A stretch of DNA of 48,099 nt from the NCBI GenBank assembly GCA_019695055.1, contig JAIBAT010000129.1, positions 1 through 48,099 on the forward strand. Reading direction: 5' to 3'. A model generated the notes under the pieces. The model worked only from the letters and a program-made list of their open reading frames with translations, made no database searches and had not been told where the DNA came from. This stretch comes from Candidatus Sumerlaeaceae bacterium (GTDB lineage Bacteria; Sumerlaeota; Sumerlaeia; Sumerlaeales; Sumerlaeaceae). Below, one piece after another: positions 27,139 through 35,383 of this stretch. How positions within the stretch are numbered: position 1 is the stretch's first letter; the number at the start of each line of letters is the position of its first letter. The translations under genes and the position numbers were made by a program.

Positions 27139-27687
27139 CTACCGCGGCGCATGCTCCCGGAGCAGGGCCTTGATTTCCTCAAGCCCGGCGCGGCGATAAA
27201 TCGTGTCGTAGCGATGGTCGAATTCCACGCGAAACCGGGCCTTGTCGATTTCTGGAATCTCGTCAAAGGTGCGCCCGTTGCGAAACGCGGCGACCCATTC
27301 GTCACCTTCCTTGCAGCGGCCGGCCCACCAGAACAGCAGCCGGAAGTGCGCGTTGTAGAATGCGAAAACCGGAATGCGCTTCTTGGTGCCGTCCGTCAGG
27401 AACATGTCCATGATATCGGTGCGGGTGTCGCGCTCAAAGATACGCAGCTCGACCCCGGGCACGAGGTCCGCAAGCTGCGCAATCACACCAAGTGAATTGA
27501 ACACATCCGGGCACCAATCCTCGCCCACCGCCACGATGTTGAGCGGGGCCAGGGAGCGGAACGTGGCCACGTCCTCGTCCGTGACAAGGAACGATTTGTA
27601 AACCCGATCGAACTGCTCCTGATGGCGCGTGATGGACTGCATATACTCCGCCCAGGTCTTGCCGCTGCCAAACGTGTTCGCATCCAT
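27139..27687 (-). CDS. Thioredoxin-fold family protein
   Basis: A cytoplasmic protein of about 182 aa with a thioredoxin-like fold (PF14595-type). The active-site region is VGEDWCPDVFNSL: only the first Cys of the usual CxxC is present, with a Ser four residues after the Cys-Pro-Asp. It is therefore not a standard dithiol oxidoreductase. Other family marks are RIPVFAFYN, with the cis-Pro-like Ile-Pro, and the N-terminal GKTWAEYM. I chose the ATG at 27687 (MDANTFGSG); a start at 27717 would add ten residues. It converges with the DoxX-like gene and lies 109 bases downstream of leuS on the same strand. Confidence 0.82.
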   Translation of the reverse strand: MDANTFGSGKTWAEYMQSITRHQEQFDRVYKSFLVTDEDVATFRSLAPLNIVAVGEDWCPDVFNSLGVIAQLADLVPGVELRIFERDTRTDIMDMFLTDGTKKRIPVFAFYNAHFRLLFWWAGRCKEGDEWVAAFRNGRTFDEIPEIDKARFRVEFDHRYDTIYRRAGLEEIKALLREHAPR

Positions 27688-27796
27688 GGTCCCCGTGACT
27701 CCAGTCCCTGTTTTCATTACGGAATATCACCCACTAGGGCTGTTTCATCCACTGATTTTGCCGATTTAAGCAAAGGGCAATTCCAGGGCAGCGACA

Positions 27797-30430
27797 CTAC
27801 CCGACGACGTTGACCAGCTTGCCTTTCACGACGACCACCTTCTTTGGCTCACGTCCTTGAAGGTGAGACTGCACCTTTTCATCGGCAAGCGCGGCGGCGC
27901 GAACTGTCGCCTCGTCGGCGTCGGCAGCCACCACGATCTTCGAGCGGAGCTTACCGTTCACCTGCAGCGCGATCTCCACCTGCTGCAGGATGAGCGCCGC
28001 GGGGTTCGCCTCTGGGAAGGCCTGTTGACCAATGTCGCCACCAAATCCGGCGCGCTCCCAAAGCTCGCTGGTCACGTGCGGAGCAAAGGGGTAAAGTGCC
28101 AGCAGCAATGCGCGAATCCCGAAACCCAGCAGCGCGCGATCGCCCGCGGCGCCGGTCTTGTTCGTGTAGGTCTGAAGTGCGTTCAGCAATTCCATGCTGG
28201 CCGCAATCGCCGTATTGAAGTGGTGGCGCTCGCCAATCTCTACGCCCACCCGCTGGATGCCCCAGTTGATGGCGTAGTTCAGCTCCTGCGCTTCTGTTGA
28301 TTCCGCGGAGACGGCGGTGGCGACTGCCGGAGCGCTGGCACAGGCGTCAAGGTTTTGCAGGGTCATGCGCCACACGCGGTTCAGGAACTTGTAGCACCCG
28401 ATGACGCCATCCTCCTTCCACTCCAACTCCTTCTCGGCAGGGGCGGCGAACAGGATGAACAGGCGCGCCGTGTCGGCGCCGTACTTGTCGATGATGTCCA
28501 GCGGGTCGACTCCATTGCCAAGGGACTTGGACATCTTCGCGTACTTGAGTCGCCCGGTTTCATCCACGGCCAGCTCGCCAGTCTGCTTATCCACGTAAGT
28601 ATTGGTCACCATACCCTGGGCCAGCAGCCGCTGGAACGGTTCCTTGCAGTCGCAAAGCCCCAGGTCGCGCAGCGCCTTTGTGAAGAAGCGCGAGTAGAGG
28701 AGGTGCAGGATCGCGTGCTCGATGCCGCCGATGTACTGGTCAACGCTCATCCATTCCGTGGCCGCGGCGCGGCTGAACGGTGCCGTCGAATTCTTCGGGT
28801 CGCAGTATCGCAGGAAGTACCACGACGAATCCACGAAGGTGTCCATCGTGTCTGTCTCGCGCCGGGCCTTGCCGCCGCACTTGGGGCAGGGCGCGTTCAC
28901 AAAGGATTCGCTCGCCGCCAACGGGTTGCCGCTACCTGTGAATTTCGCGTCCGTCGGCAACGTCACCGGCAATTGATTTTCCGGTACCGGCACCACACCG
29001 CACGTCGGGCAGTACAACACCGGAATCGGCGTGCCCCAGAATCGCTGCCGCGAGATCAGCCAATCGCGAAGCTTATACTGGATGGTCTTGCGTCCAAATT
29101 TCTGGGCCTCAAGGTGCGCGACAATCTGTTTCTTGGCATCCAGCGAGTTGACACCATCAAACGGGGCGCTGTGGACCAGAACCCCCGGTTCAATGTAGGC
29201 GGACTTCCATAAATCCAAATTCGGAACTCTAAATTCTGAATTGAGATCGGTCGGCTGAATGACCTGTTTGATCGGGACGCCAAACTTCTTCGCAAACTCG
29301 AAATCTCGTTGGTCGTGGGCCGGAACGGCCATGATGGCGCCAGTGCCGTATTCCATCAGCACGAAGTTGGCGATATAGATGGGCACCACATCGCCGTTCA
29401 ACTGGTTGACAGCGTAACGACCCGTGAAAAGGCCTTCCTTCTCCTTGTCCGCGGCGGCGCGGGTGAATCGGTCCTCGATCACTGCCTTGGCCGCAAAATC
29501 GCGTACGGCGGCTTCATGGGCCGTGCCTGCCGTCAGTTCCGCCACCCGCGGATGTTCCGGCGCGAACACCATGTAGGTTACGCCAAACAGTGTGTCCGGA
29601 CGCGTCGTAAAAATCTCTATATCGGGCAAAGCCGAGATTTCGGCTGCGCCCAGCCCGCACTTGTCCCCGGCTTTCAGAGTTGTGTCCGCTGGCAAAAGCT
29701 TGAAGTCCACCAGCGCACCCTCGCTTCGGCCGATCCAGTTGCGCTGCATCGTCTTCACGCTGTCGGGCCAGTCCTCCAGCGTGTCCAGGTCCGCCAGCAA
29801 CTCGTCGGCGTACTCAGTAATCTTGAAAAACCATTGCTCCAGGTTCTTCACCGTCACCGGGTTTCCGCACCGCCAGCACGCGCCTTGCTCCACCTGTTCA
29901 TTGGCCAGCACCGTCTGGCATGTGTCGCACCAGTTGATGGCCGCTGCCTTCTTGTAGGCGAGGCCCTTCTCGAACAGCTTCAGGAACAGCCACTGGTTCC
30001 ACCGATAGTAATCCGGCCGGCAGGTCACGACTTCGCGGTCCCAATCCAGACTGAAGCCCATCATGTGGAACTGGTCCTTCATGTCGCTGACGCACTTCTC
30101 CGTCCAGTCGGCCGGATGGATCTGGTGCTTGATGGCCGCGTTCTCCGCCGGCAGGCCAAACGCATCAAACCCCATGGGATGCAGCACCGACTTGCCCTTC
30201 ATGCGCAGGAACCGCGCCAGCGCGTCGCCGATAGAGTAAACCCGGCAATGCCCCATGTGCAGCCGCCCGGACGGGTAGGGGAACATCTCCAGCACATAGA
30301 ATTTCTCCGCGCCCGGCTTTTCCGGTGTGGCCGAGGATTTCTGCTCCTCCCATGCCCGCTGCCATTTTTGCTCCACTGTCTTGTGGGGGTAAACCGTTTC
30401 CGATGTTGCGACGTTCTGTTGTTCAGTCAT
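27797..30430 (-). CDS. leuS: Leucyl-tRNA synthetase with an in-frame repeat insertion
   Basis: LeuRS charges tRNA-Leu and proofreads in its CP1 domain. At 877 aa it is full length. Seen are the HIGH motif as HMGH (residues 58-61, in [15 protein letters not shown]), zinc-binding CxxC pairs (CDTCQ and CWRCG; CPTCG; CPKCGG), the editing-domain [16 protein letters not shown], and KMSKS in [15 protein letters not shown]. Between the editing domain and the conserved AYIEPGVLV lies residue stretch 396-407 ([12 protein letters not shown]), which most LeuRS proteins lack. It is encoded by a seven-base repeat of the same family as in the ntrC-like gene. The start at 30430 is standard. The gene appears functional despite the insertion. 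Confidence 0.97.
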   Translation of the reverse strand: MTEQQNVATSETVYPHKTVEQKWQRAWEEQKSSATPEKPGAEKFYVLEMFPYPSGRLHMGHCRVYSIGDALARFLRMKGKSVLHPMGFDAFGLPAENAAIKHQIHPADWTEKCVSDMKDQFHMMGFSLDWDREVVTCRPDYYRWNQWLFLKLFEKGLAYKKAAAINWCDTCQTVLANEQVEQGACWRCGNPVTVKNLEQWFFKITEYADELLADLDTLEDWPDSVKTMQRNWIGRSEGALVDFKLLPADTTLKAGDKCGLGAAEISALPDIEIFTTRPDTLFGVTYMVFAPEHPRVAELTAGTAHEAAVRDFAAKAVIEDRFTRAAADKEKEGLFTGRYAVNQLNGDVVPIYIANFVLMEYGTGAIMAVPAHDQRDFEFAKKFGVPIKQVIQPTDLNSEFRVPNLDLWKSAYIEPGVLVHSAPFDGVNSLDAKKQIVAHLEAQKFGRKTIQYKLRDWLISRQRFWGTPIPVLYCPTCGVVPVPENQLPVTLPTDAKFTGSGNPLAASESFVNAPCPKCGGKARRETDTMDTFVDSSWYFLRYCDPKNSTAPFSRAAATEWMSVDQYIGGIEHAILHLLYSRFFTKALRDLGLCDCKEPFQRLLAQGMVTNTYVDKQTGELAVDETGRLKYAKMSKSLGNGVDPLDIIDKYGADTARLFILFAAPAEKELEWKEDGVIGCYKFLNRVWRMTLQNLDACASAPAVATAVSAESTEAQELNYAINWGIQRVGVEIGERHHFNTAIAASMELLNALQTYTNKTGAAGDRALLGFGIRALLLALYPFAPHVTSELWERAGFGGDIGQQAFPEANPAALILQQVEIALQVNGKLRSKIVVAADADEATVRAAALADEKVQSHLQGREPKKVVVVKGKLVNVVG
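29210..29246 (-). repeat. Heptanucleotide repeat inserted in leuS
   Basis: On the coding strand the heptads CTCAATT, CAGAATT, TAGAGTT, CCGAATT and TGGATTT follow one another without a gap. They share the core of the ntrC-like repeat (CAGAAYY/CAGAGYT) but are AT-rich against a GC-rich gene, which marks them as foreign to leuS. They encode residues 396-407 in a surface region after the editing domain. Confidence 0.8.
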
Positions 30431-30545
30431 GATGGTAAGCCTTTACCCGAAACCGGCTGGCGTATTGGCCGGATGTGAAATGGCAGGCTCCTTCGACACT
30501 TTTCTGTTGTTGCTTTGCCCATCGGGCGCCGACTTATAGGGCGCC

Positions 30546-31934
30546 ATGTCGAAGCGGATCCTCATTATCGGTGCCGGCCCCACCGGCCTCGGCGCGGCCT
30601 GGCGGCTCGAGGAGCTGGGCCACGCCAACTGGTTGCTGCTGGAAAAGGGCGGCGTCGCTGGCGGCCTCGCCGGATCCGTCACCGACGATAAGGGCTTCAC
30701 CTGGGACATGGGCGGCCACGTCCAGTTCTCCCATTACCAGTACTTCGACGATCTTATGGACACTCTGCTGGGCGCCGACGGCTGGCTGCACCACGAGCGC
30801 GAATCCTGGGTCTGGATCCGCGACCGGTTTGTCCCCTATCCGTTCCAGATGAACATCCGCCTGCTGCCCCGGGACGAAATGAAGGAATGCGTCGCCGGCC
30901 TGGTGAGGCTTTACAAAAATCCGCCGGCGGGAAAGCCCGCCAATTTCGGCGAATGGGTCGACGCCACCTTCGGCGCGGGCCTCGCCCGCGTCTTCATGCG
31001 CCCCTACAATTTCAAGGTGTGGGCCTACCCGCTGGAGATGATGAACGCCACATGGGTCGGCGAGCGCGTTGCCACGGTTGATCTTGAGCGCGTCCTCAAC
31101 AACATCTTCGACGAGCGCGACGAAGTTTCCTGGGGTCCCAACAACACTTTTCGTTTCCCGAAGTTCGGCGGCACGGGCTCCATCTGGCGCGAGTGCGCCC
31201 GCCGCCTTCCCGCGGAAAAACTCCGCTACGGCGCCGAGGTGGTCCGCATCGACACCGCCACAAAGAAGGTTCATCTCGCCGACGGCTCCAGCGAATCCTA
31301 CGACCACCTGCTCAATACCATGCCCCTCGACAAGTTCCTGCGCCAAACCGAGCTCACCGATCTCCAGCCACTCGGAGACAAGCTCCTCCACTCCAGCACA
31401 CATATCTTTGGCATCGGGCTGCGCGGGAAGCCCTCCGCCGAAGTTCAGAAAAAATGTTGGATGTACTTTCCGGAGGACAATTGCCCGTTCTACCGCGTGA
31501 CGGTCTTCAGCAACTACTCCCCCAATAACGTGCCCGACATCTCCGAATATTGGAGTCTCATGGCGGAGGTCAGCGAATCGCCCCAAAAGAGCGTCCCTGC
31601 CACCCCGGAGGCGCGCCTTGAGGAAGTCATCCAGGGAATGCTGAACACCCGCCTCATCGCCAGCCGCGCCGACATCGCCTCCACCTGGCAGATCCGTCTC
31701 GAACATGGTTACCCCACCCCGAGCTGCGAGCGGGACGCCGTAATTTACGACGTCCTTCCAAAGCTCGACCGACTCGGCATCGCATCCCGTGGTCGATTCG
31801 GTGCATGGCGCTATGAGGTTTCCAACCAGGACCATTCGGTCCTGCAGGGCGTCGAATGGGTCAATAGCCTGCTCAAGGGCGAAAAGGAAATGACCCTCTG
31901 GCACCCGGATGTCGTCAACGGCGTGAAACGTTAA
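30546..31934 (+). CDS. glf: UDP-galactopyranose mutase of the eukaryotic type
   Basis: UGM converts UDP-galactopyranose to UDP-galactofuranose with reduced FAD. The chain is 462 aa: FAD-binding IIGAGPTGLGAAWRL at 7-21, and GGHVQFSHYQYFDD at 56-69, where eukaryotic UGMs have GGHVIFSHYKYFDD. MRPYNFKVWA follows (Arg152), then WGPNNTFRFPKFGGTGSIW, and YFPEDNCPFYRVTVFSNYSP (Arg317). Both arginines correspond to the substrate-binding arginines of the Aspergillus fumigatus enzyme. HGYPTP and GRFGAWRYEVSNQDHS complete the match. Classical bacterial Glf is far more distant. It diverges from leuS and stands alone. The substrate-level function is inferred; a related flavoenzyme role is less likely. Confidence 0.85.
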   Translation: MSKRILIIGAGPTGLGAAWRLEELGHANWLLLEKGGVAGGLAGSVTDDKGFTWDMGGHVQFSHYQYFDDLMDTLLGADGWLHHERESWVWIRDRFVPYPFQMNIRLLPRDEMKECVAGLVRLYKNPPAGKPANFGEWVDATFGAGLARVFMRPYNFKVWAYPLEMMNATWVGERVATVDLERVLNNIFDERDEVSWGPNNTFRFPKFGGTGSIWRECARRLPAEKLRYGAEVVRIDTATKKVHLADGSSESYDHLLNTMPLDKFLRQTELTDLQPLGDKLLHSSTHIFGIGLRGKPSAEVQKKCWMYFPEDNCPFYRVTVFSNYSPNNVPDISEYWSLMAEVSESPQKSVPATPEARLEEVIQGMLNTRLIASRADIASTWQIRLEHGYPTPSCERDAVIYDVLPKLDRLGIASRGRFGAWRYEVSNQDHSVLQGVEWVNSLLKGEKEMTLWHPDVVNGVKR

Positions 31935-32169
31935 TCCAACGCCGATTGAGGTTCCGGGTTATTTAAGGAATTGCTTCCTCAGGGGTTCTCTCCCAGACAT
32001 TTCCGACCCCAACCGACAACCCCTACTTGTTTCGTAGACATTGAGACCGTTGGACTTACCTGAAAAATTTTCATCATTTCACGTATGATTTGAGTTGAAA
32101 ACCCCTTCCGCGCCCTTAAGAGTGCGGGCCAGTAGTTAAGAAACATGAGTCCTGTTAGGAGGATTAGTT
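31935..32169 (+). promoter_or_regulatory. Region between glf and the Cys-rich gene
   Basis: A gap of 235 bases with an AT-rich centre (TGAAAAATTTTCATCATTTCA, about 32060-32080) holding a short GAAAATTTTC-type symmetry and a TATGAT box near 32084. This is probably the promoter of the small exported protein. A strong Shine-Dalgarno (TTAGGAGGATTAGTT) ends the region. No terminator for glf is visible. Confidence 0.45.
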
Positions 32170-32415
32170 ATGAAGAAGTTCATGGCCGTAAGTTTTGCGG
32201 TTGCGATGTTCGCGATGCCAGTTATCGGTTCGGCTGCGTCCTGCGCCTGCAAGCCTGCCTGTAAGCCGGTTTGCAAGCCCAAGTGCGCCCCGGCCTGCCC
32301 GGCTCCTTGTGCTCCCTGCTTCAACCCCTGCTCGATTGTTACGGGCGTGGTTGACGGCGTCGGCACAATCATCGGTGGCGTTTTCGGCGTTTTCAGCTGC
32401 AACCCCTGCCGTTAA
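32170..32415 (+). CDS. Small exported cysteine/proline-rich protein
   Basis: An 81-aa protein of unknown family. A Sec signal peptide (MKKFMAVSFAVAMFAMPVIG, then SAAS) leaves a mature chain of about 57 residues with 11 cysteines. The first half is a repeat of Cys-Lys-Pro-x and Cys-Ala-Pro units (CACKPACKPVCKPKC, then APACPAPCAPCFNPC); the second is a Gly/Val-rich hydrophobic stretch (IVTGVVDGVGTIIGGVFGVF) ending in CNPCR. It could be an envelope-anchored metal- or disulfide-rich peptide. The strong ribosome-binding site, own terminator and preceding AT-rich region suggest a highly expressed single gene. No enzymatic function is implied. Confidence 0.82.
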   Translation: MKKFMAVSFAVAMFAMPVIGSAASCACKPACKPVCKPKCAPACPAPCAPCFNPCSIVTGVVDGVGTIIGGVFGVFSCNPCR

Positions 32416-32443
32416 TTTCGGCAAGCTGTAGCTTAGCAAATTG

Positions 32444-32477
32444 AAAAACCCCAGCCCCCAGGGGGCTGGGGTTTTTT
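32444..32477 (+). terminator. Intrinsic terminator of the Cys-rich gene
   Basis: AAAACCCCAGCCCC pairs with GGGGCTGGGGTTTT around a 3-base loop, followed by a T-run. The stem is long (about 14 bp) and A/T-flanked on both sides, so it could work in either direction and also serve the GH57 gene arriving from the right. Confidence 0.92.
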
Positions 32478-32540
32478 ATTTGCCCCATTAGAATTCCGCG
32501 GCAGATAACGCGCCCGCCTTCCCCCTCGTTCCCCCTCTGC

Positions 32541-32561
32541 CGCGGACTTTACCTGTCCGCG
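32541..32561. repeat. Palindrome spanning the GH57 stop codon (family C)
   Basis: CGCGGAC (32541-32547) and GTCCGCG (32555-32561) form a 7-bp stem around a 7-base loop. The hairpin includes the last codons (YADR) and the stop of the GH57 gene. On the minus strand it reads CGCGGACAGG plus four bases plus GTCCGCG, matching the palindrome in the phosphoesterase gene at 40996-41017. Confidence 0.6.
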
Positions 32562-34156
32562 TAGAGCCTGAAGTCCGCGTTCGGAAAGATGTTATCCTTC
32601 CACTCCAGATCGCGCAGGAACCCCTCGTCGATGTGCCCGCTCTTGATCATGAAGTAGAGGTCGCTGAAGCGCAGGATGTGTTCCTTCGTCCGCTTCACGG
32701 CGTATTCCACCATCGTGTTTGTTTTCATGATGAACGCCCAGTCGCTCGATTGCGCCAGGAGCAGTTCACGCGCACACTGGTTTAGCGCGCGCACCTTCAG
32801 GCCATCGCCTTCGTTGCGATGGGTATTTGCCAGCTCGATCATCCGCTCCGCCGCCTTGTGCAGGTGCCGGTAGATCCAATCGTTGCTCCCCTCCAGCCAC
32901 ACCTCGCAGTAGCCCTTGTGGCCCCAGCTCGACATGGAGGGCACCGCCACCTGGTTGCGCGGATACTTCTCCAGATATTCGCTGGGCGTGCACAGATCCA
33001 AAGTGCTCTGATCGTGGTGCACCTTGCGGAACAGGAAGTTCAGGAACTCGGGTCCCTCATACCACCAGTGGCCGTAAAGCTCGGCGTCATACGGCGACAC
33101 CACGATGGGCTGGCGGTCCATGAGAGTGGACAGGTACTCCACCTGCTTCTCGCGGTTATAGAGGAAGTTCCCCGCATGGCTCGCAGCGATTTCCAGTGCG
33201 CGCCGCTCGTTGTAGGGTTCCTTGTGTGCGGTGCGTCCCGTGATGCGGAAATACTTGATGCCGGTGTTGATGCGCAGGCCGCTCTCGTGGATGTAAGGCT
33301 TGATGTACTCGAAATCGAGGTCGAACCCAATGTCCCGGTAGAACTCGCGATAGTTGTAATCTCCGGGATAACCTTCCTCGGCGCTCCAAACGCTCTTGGA
33401 GGACTCCAGGTCGCGCCCGAAGGCCGCCACACCCGTCGGGCAGTAAAGCGGAGCAAACACGCCGTACATCGGGCGCTTGCTGGCGTGAAGAATTCCGTGG
33501 GTATCCACGAAGAAGAAGCGGATATTGTTTTCGGCAAGATGCTCATCCAAGCCTGGGTAGTAGCCGCACTCCCCGTTCCAGATTCCTCGAGGCGAGCGGC
33601 CAAAGGCCTCCTCGTAGCTCTGGCGCGCCATGGCAACCTGCGCGCGGCATGCATTGGGCAGCATCTCCATGAGGGGCATGAACCCGTGGGTCGCGCCGCA
33701 GGTGATGATCTCCAGTTTGCCGGCGTCCTGCAACGCGCGGAAACCCTTGACCAGGTTTCGGCCAAACTGATCTGCAAAAACACTTCGGCACTCGCGAAAT
33801 TTTCTCAGGTACATGCGCGCCGTGTCGTTGAAGTCCGGCATGAACTGCGTGCGCACGACTTCTTTCTCGGCGAGCTCAATCAGCATCTCGATGTGATGCA
33901 AGTAACGGTTCTGCAGCAGTTCGTCCTGAAGCATGGCCACCAGCGGTGGCGTCATGCTCATCGTGAGGCGGAAATCCACCCCGTCGCGCATCAGGCCGTT
34001 CATCACCTGGAGCAGCGGGATGTACGTCTCCGTCATCGCCTCATAGAACCAGTCTTCCTCGAGGAAATCCTCGTACTCCGGATGGCGGACAAACGGCAGG
34101 TGCGCATGGAGCACCATGCACAGCATCCCCTTGGCTTTATCTTTACCCTTCAGCAC
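32549..34156 (-). CDS. GH57 family 1,4-alpha-glucan branching enzyme
   Basis: A 535-aa cytoplasmic glycoside hydrolase of family 57 in the branching-enzyme/AmyC group, which makes alpha-1,6 branches in glycogen-like polymers. It opens with HAHLPFVRHPEYEDFLEE, typical of GH57. The nucleophile region is GIWNGECGYYPGLDE (Glu196, with NG where relatives have LP), and the general-acid region is SPYDAELYGHWWYEG (Asp357). The C-terminal DUF1957-like part is SSWGHKGYCEVWLEG with HKAAERMIELA. Length fits TK1436-like enzymes. The GTG at 34156 has GAGG upstream; the ATG at 34126 is an alternative. No other glycogen gene is adjacent. Confidence 0.92.
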   Translation of the reverse strand: MLKGKDKAKGMLCMVLHAHLPFVRHPEYEDFLEEDWFYEAMTETYIPLLQVMNGLMRDGVDFRLTMSMTPPLVAMLQDELLQNRYLHHIEMLIELAEKEVVRTQFMPDFNDTARMYLRKFRECRSVFADQFGRNLVKGFRALQDAGKLEIITCGATHGFMPLMEMLPNACRAQVAMARQSYEEAFGRSPRGIWNGECGYYPGLDEHLAENNIRFFFVDTHGILHASKRPMYGVFAPLYCPTGVAAFGRDLESSKSVWSAEEGYPGDYNYREFYRDIGFDLDFEYIKPYIHESGLRINTGIKYFRITGRTAHKEPYNERRALEIAASHAGNFLYNREKQVEYLSTLMDRQPIVVSPYDAELYGHWWYEGPEFLNFLFRKVHHDQSTLDLCTPSEYLEKYPRNQVAVPSMSSWGHKGYCEVWLEGSNDWIYRHLHKAAERMIELANTHRNEGDGLKVRALNQCARELLLAQSSDWAFIMKTNTMVEYAVKRTKEHILRFSDLYFMIKSGHIDEGFLRDLEWKDNIFPNADFRLYADR

Positions 34157-34579
34157 GCGCTAAGCCTCTTTCGCAAGCCGCCCCGGCGCCTGCAAAATTG
34201 CAGCCGCCAACGACGGATGAACTGATTTGAAGAATCGTGGTTGAAACATGCCACCGGAAACGGGGTCTGCAAGAGGGGAATTGGACCGATTTAGGGGGAA
34301 CAGCCACTTCAATTGGCACATTGGGGCCGGCAAACTCAAGCAATTGAGGGCAAGATAGCCCCTCTTCGAACACCCCATGGGGGCCTTGGCTGGCGGTAAG
34401 TAGTACATACCGGAACCAACGACTCGACACCCAATTCTAAGCCCCAAAGGGGCTTCGGCCTCCAGCCCAGGGTTGGCGCGAAGCGCCTACCCTGGGAAAC
34501 AGATCCACCACCCCCAACCCTGAAGGGGTTGAGTAAAGACTGGACATTGCCCTTCAGACCCGGCAGGGTCAATTGGACC
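34157..34579. other. Intergenic region with GH57 promoter and composite REP element
   Basis: A stretch of 423 bases without a credible gene. Bases 34157-34438 should hold the GH57 promoter (minus) and show no clear motif. Bases 34439-34530 are a composite of three hairpins, described separately. The final 50 bases lead into the transposase. Confidence 0.5.
34439..34530 (+). repeat. Composite REP element, left copy beside the RAYT gene
   Basis: Three hairpins in a row: a small one (AAGCCCC-AAA-GGGGCTT, 34439-34455); a long one (CCCAGGGT TGGCGC / GCGCC TACCCTGGG, about 34465-34496) introduced by CCTCCAG; and AACCCTGAAGGGGTT (34516-34530). The same three modules appear in inverted order and orientation on the other side of the transposase. 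Confidence 0.82.
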
Positions 34580-35035
34580 ATGCCTCAATCGCTCTCCGCC
34601 GTCTATGTGCACCTTGTCTTTTCGACTAAAGACCGCCGTCCTCTCCTTTCCGACAAGGTCCAGCGCGACGCCCTCCATGCCTACCTCGGGGGCGTTTCGA
34701 GAAATCTTGAGTCGCCCGCCATCAACGTCGGAGGTGTTGAGGATCACGTCCATATCCTCGCCCGCCTTGGACGCACCATTTCCCAGGCCGATTTGGTAAA
34801 GGAACTCAAACGGGTGTCCACGATTTGGGTCAAAGGGCAGGGACCTTCCTACGCGGGATTCCAGTGGCAGGGAGGGTACTCGGCGTTTTCGGTCAGCCAA
34901 TCCAATCTGGTGAAGGTCGCGAAATACATCGCGAATCAGGAAGCGCACCACGCCAAGATGAGTTTCCAGGACGAACTCAGAGAACTCCTCACCAAGCATC
35001 AAGTGGCATTTGACGAGGATTACTTGTGGGATTGA
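34580..35035 (+). CDS. REP-associated tyrosine transposase (RAYT, IS200/IS605-like TnpA)
   Basis: A 151-aa Y1 transposase that cleaves single-stranded DNA through a phosphotyrosine. The metal-binding HUH motif is DHVHIL (His56, His58), and the catalytic Tyr is probably Tyr116 in VAKYIANQEAHH. The opening AVYVHLVFSTKDRRPLL and the segment FQWQGGYSAFSVSQS are typical. The ATG at 34580 is chosen because homologues start at this point. No IS left/right ends are evident; instead the gene is flanked by an inverted pair of REP-like composites, the arrangement of domesticated RAYTs. The reading frame is intact and no partner tnpB is present. Confidence 0.93.
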   Translation: MPQSLSAVYVHLVFSTKDRRPLLSDKVQRDALHAYLGGVSRNLESPAINVGGVEDHVHILARLGRTISQADLVKELKRVSTIWVKGQGPSYAGFQWQGGYSAFSVSQSNLVKVAKYIANQEAHHAKMSFQDELRELLTKHQVAFDEDYLWD

Positions 35036-35045
35036 GCCCTCTGCG

Positions 35046-35138
35046 CAACCCTTACAGGGTTGGATGATTAGCCCCGCAAACCCAAGGTAGCCGCTTCGCG
35101 GCAACCTTGGGCTGGAGGACACAGCCCCCTTGGGGCTG
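35046..35138 (-). repeat. Composite REP element, right inverted copy
   Basis: The modules occur in mirror order: CAACCCTTACAGGGTTG (35046-35062), CCCAAGGT AGCCGC / GCGGC AACCTTGGG plus CTGGAGG (35081-35118), and CAGCCCCCTTGGGGCTG (35122-35138). Stems keep pairing although the bases differ from the left copy (compensated changes CCCAGGG to CCCAAGG, GGCGC to GCCGC), which shows the hairpin shape is what is preserved. Confidence 0.82.
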
Positions 35139-35190
35139 CTCGACCAACGGATTACGCGGCACCTGGGATTTAAGTGCGGAGAACACCGCA

Positions 35191-35264
35191 GCTGGAGGAC
35201 GGCCAGAGTTGGCGCAAAGCACCTACCGTGGGAATCTGCGCCCGGCCTCCAACCCTGAAAAGGC
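35191..35264 (+). repeat. Decayed third REP copy
   Basis: GCTGGAGG at 35191 is followed by CCAGAGTTGGCGCAAAGCACC..CCGTGG (35203-35231) and CAACCCTGAAAAGGCTG (about 35250-35265). The order and spacing follow the left copy, but the stems are mismatched in several places, so it looks like an older, degenerate insertion. Confidence 0.6.
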
Positions 35265-35383
35265 TGCGTCGAACCGGACACGACCGCCAAAACTAACGGC
35301 CTCCAACCAAACCCCAATGCCCCCAGAACTCTCTTGCACTCGAATACGCTATCAGCCGCAACTGTTCCCTCCAACGTATACAA

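Larger units (their letters stand above)
35036..35383. other. Intergenic region of REP modules between RAYT and the PLP enzyme
   Basis: These 348 bases hold the right copy of the composite element (35046-35138), a decayed third copy in direct orientation (35191-35264), and about 120 bases before the PLP enzyme without a recognisable gene. A long antisense ORF crosses the region but is not believable. Confidence 0.6.

Noticed and set aside
29309..30478. Plus-strand ORF of 389 codons opposite leuS
   Set aside because: Antisense shadow of leuS; no recognisable domain.
30534..31904. Minus-strand ORF of 456 codons opposite glf
   Set aside because: Fully antisense to a gene with a clear family match; low-complexity Gly/Ala/Val composition.
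32819..34225. Plus-strand ORF of 468 codons opposite the GH57 gene
   Set aside because: Antisense shadow; the GH57 frame has catalytic motifs and this one none.
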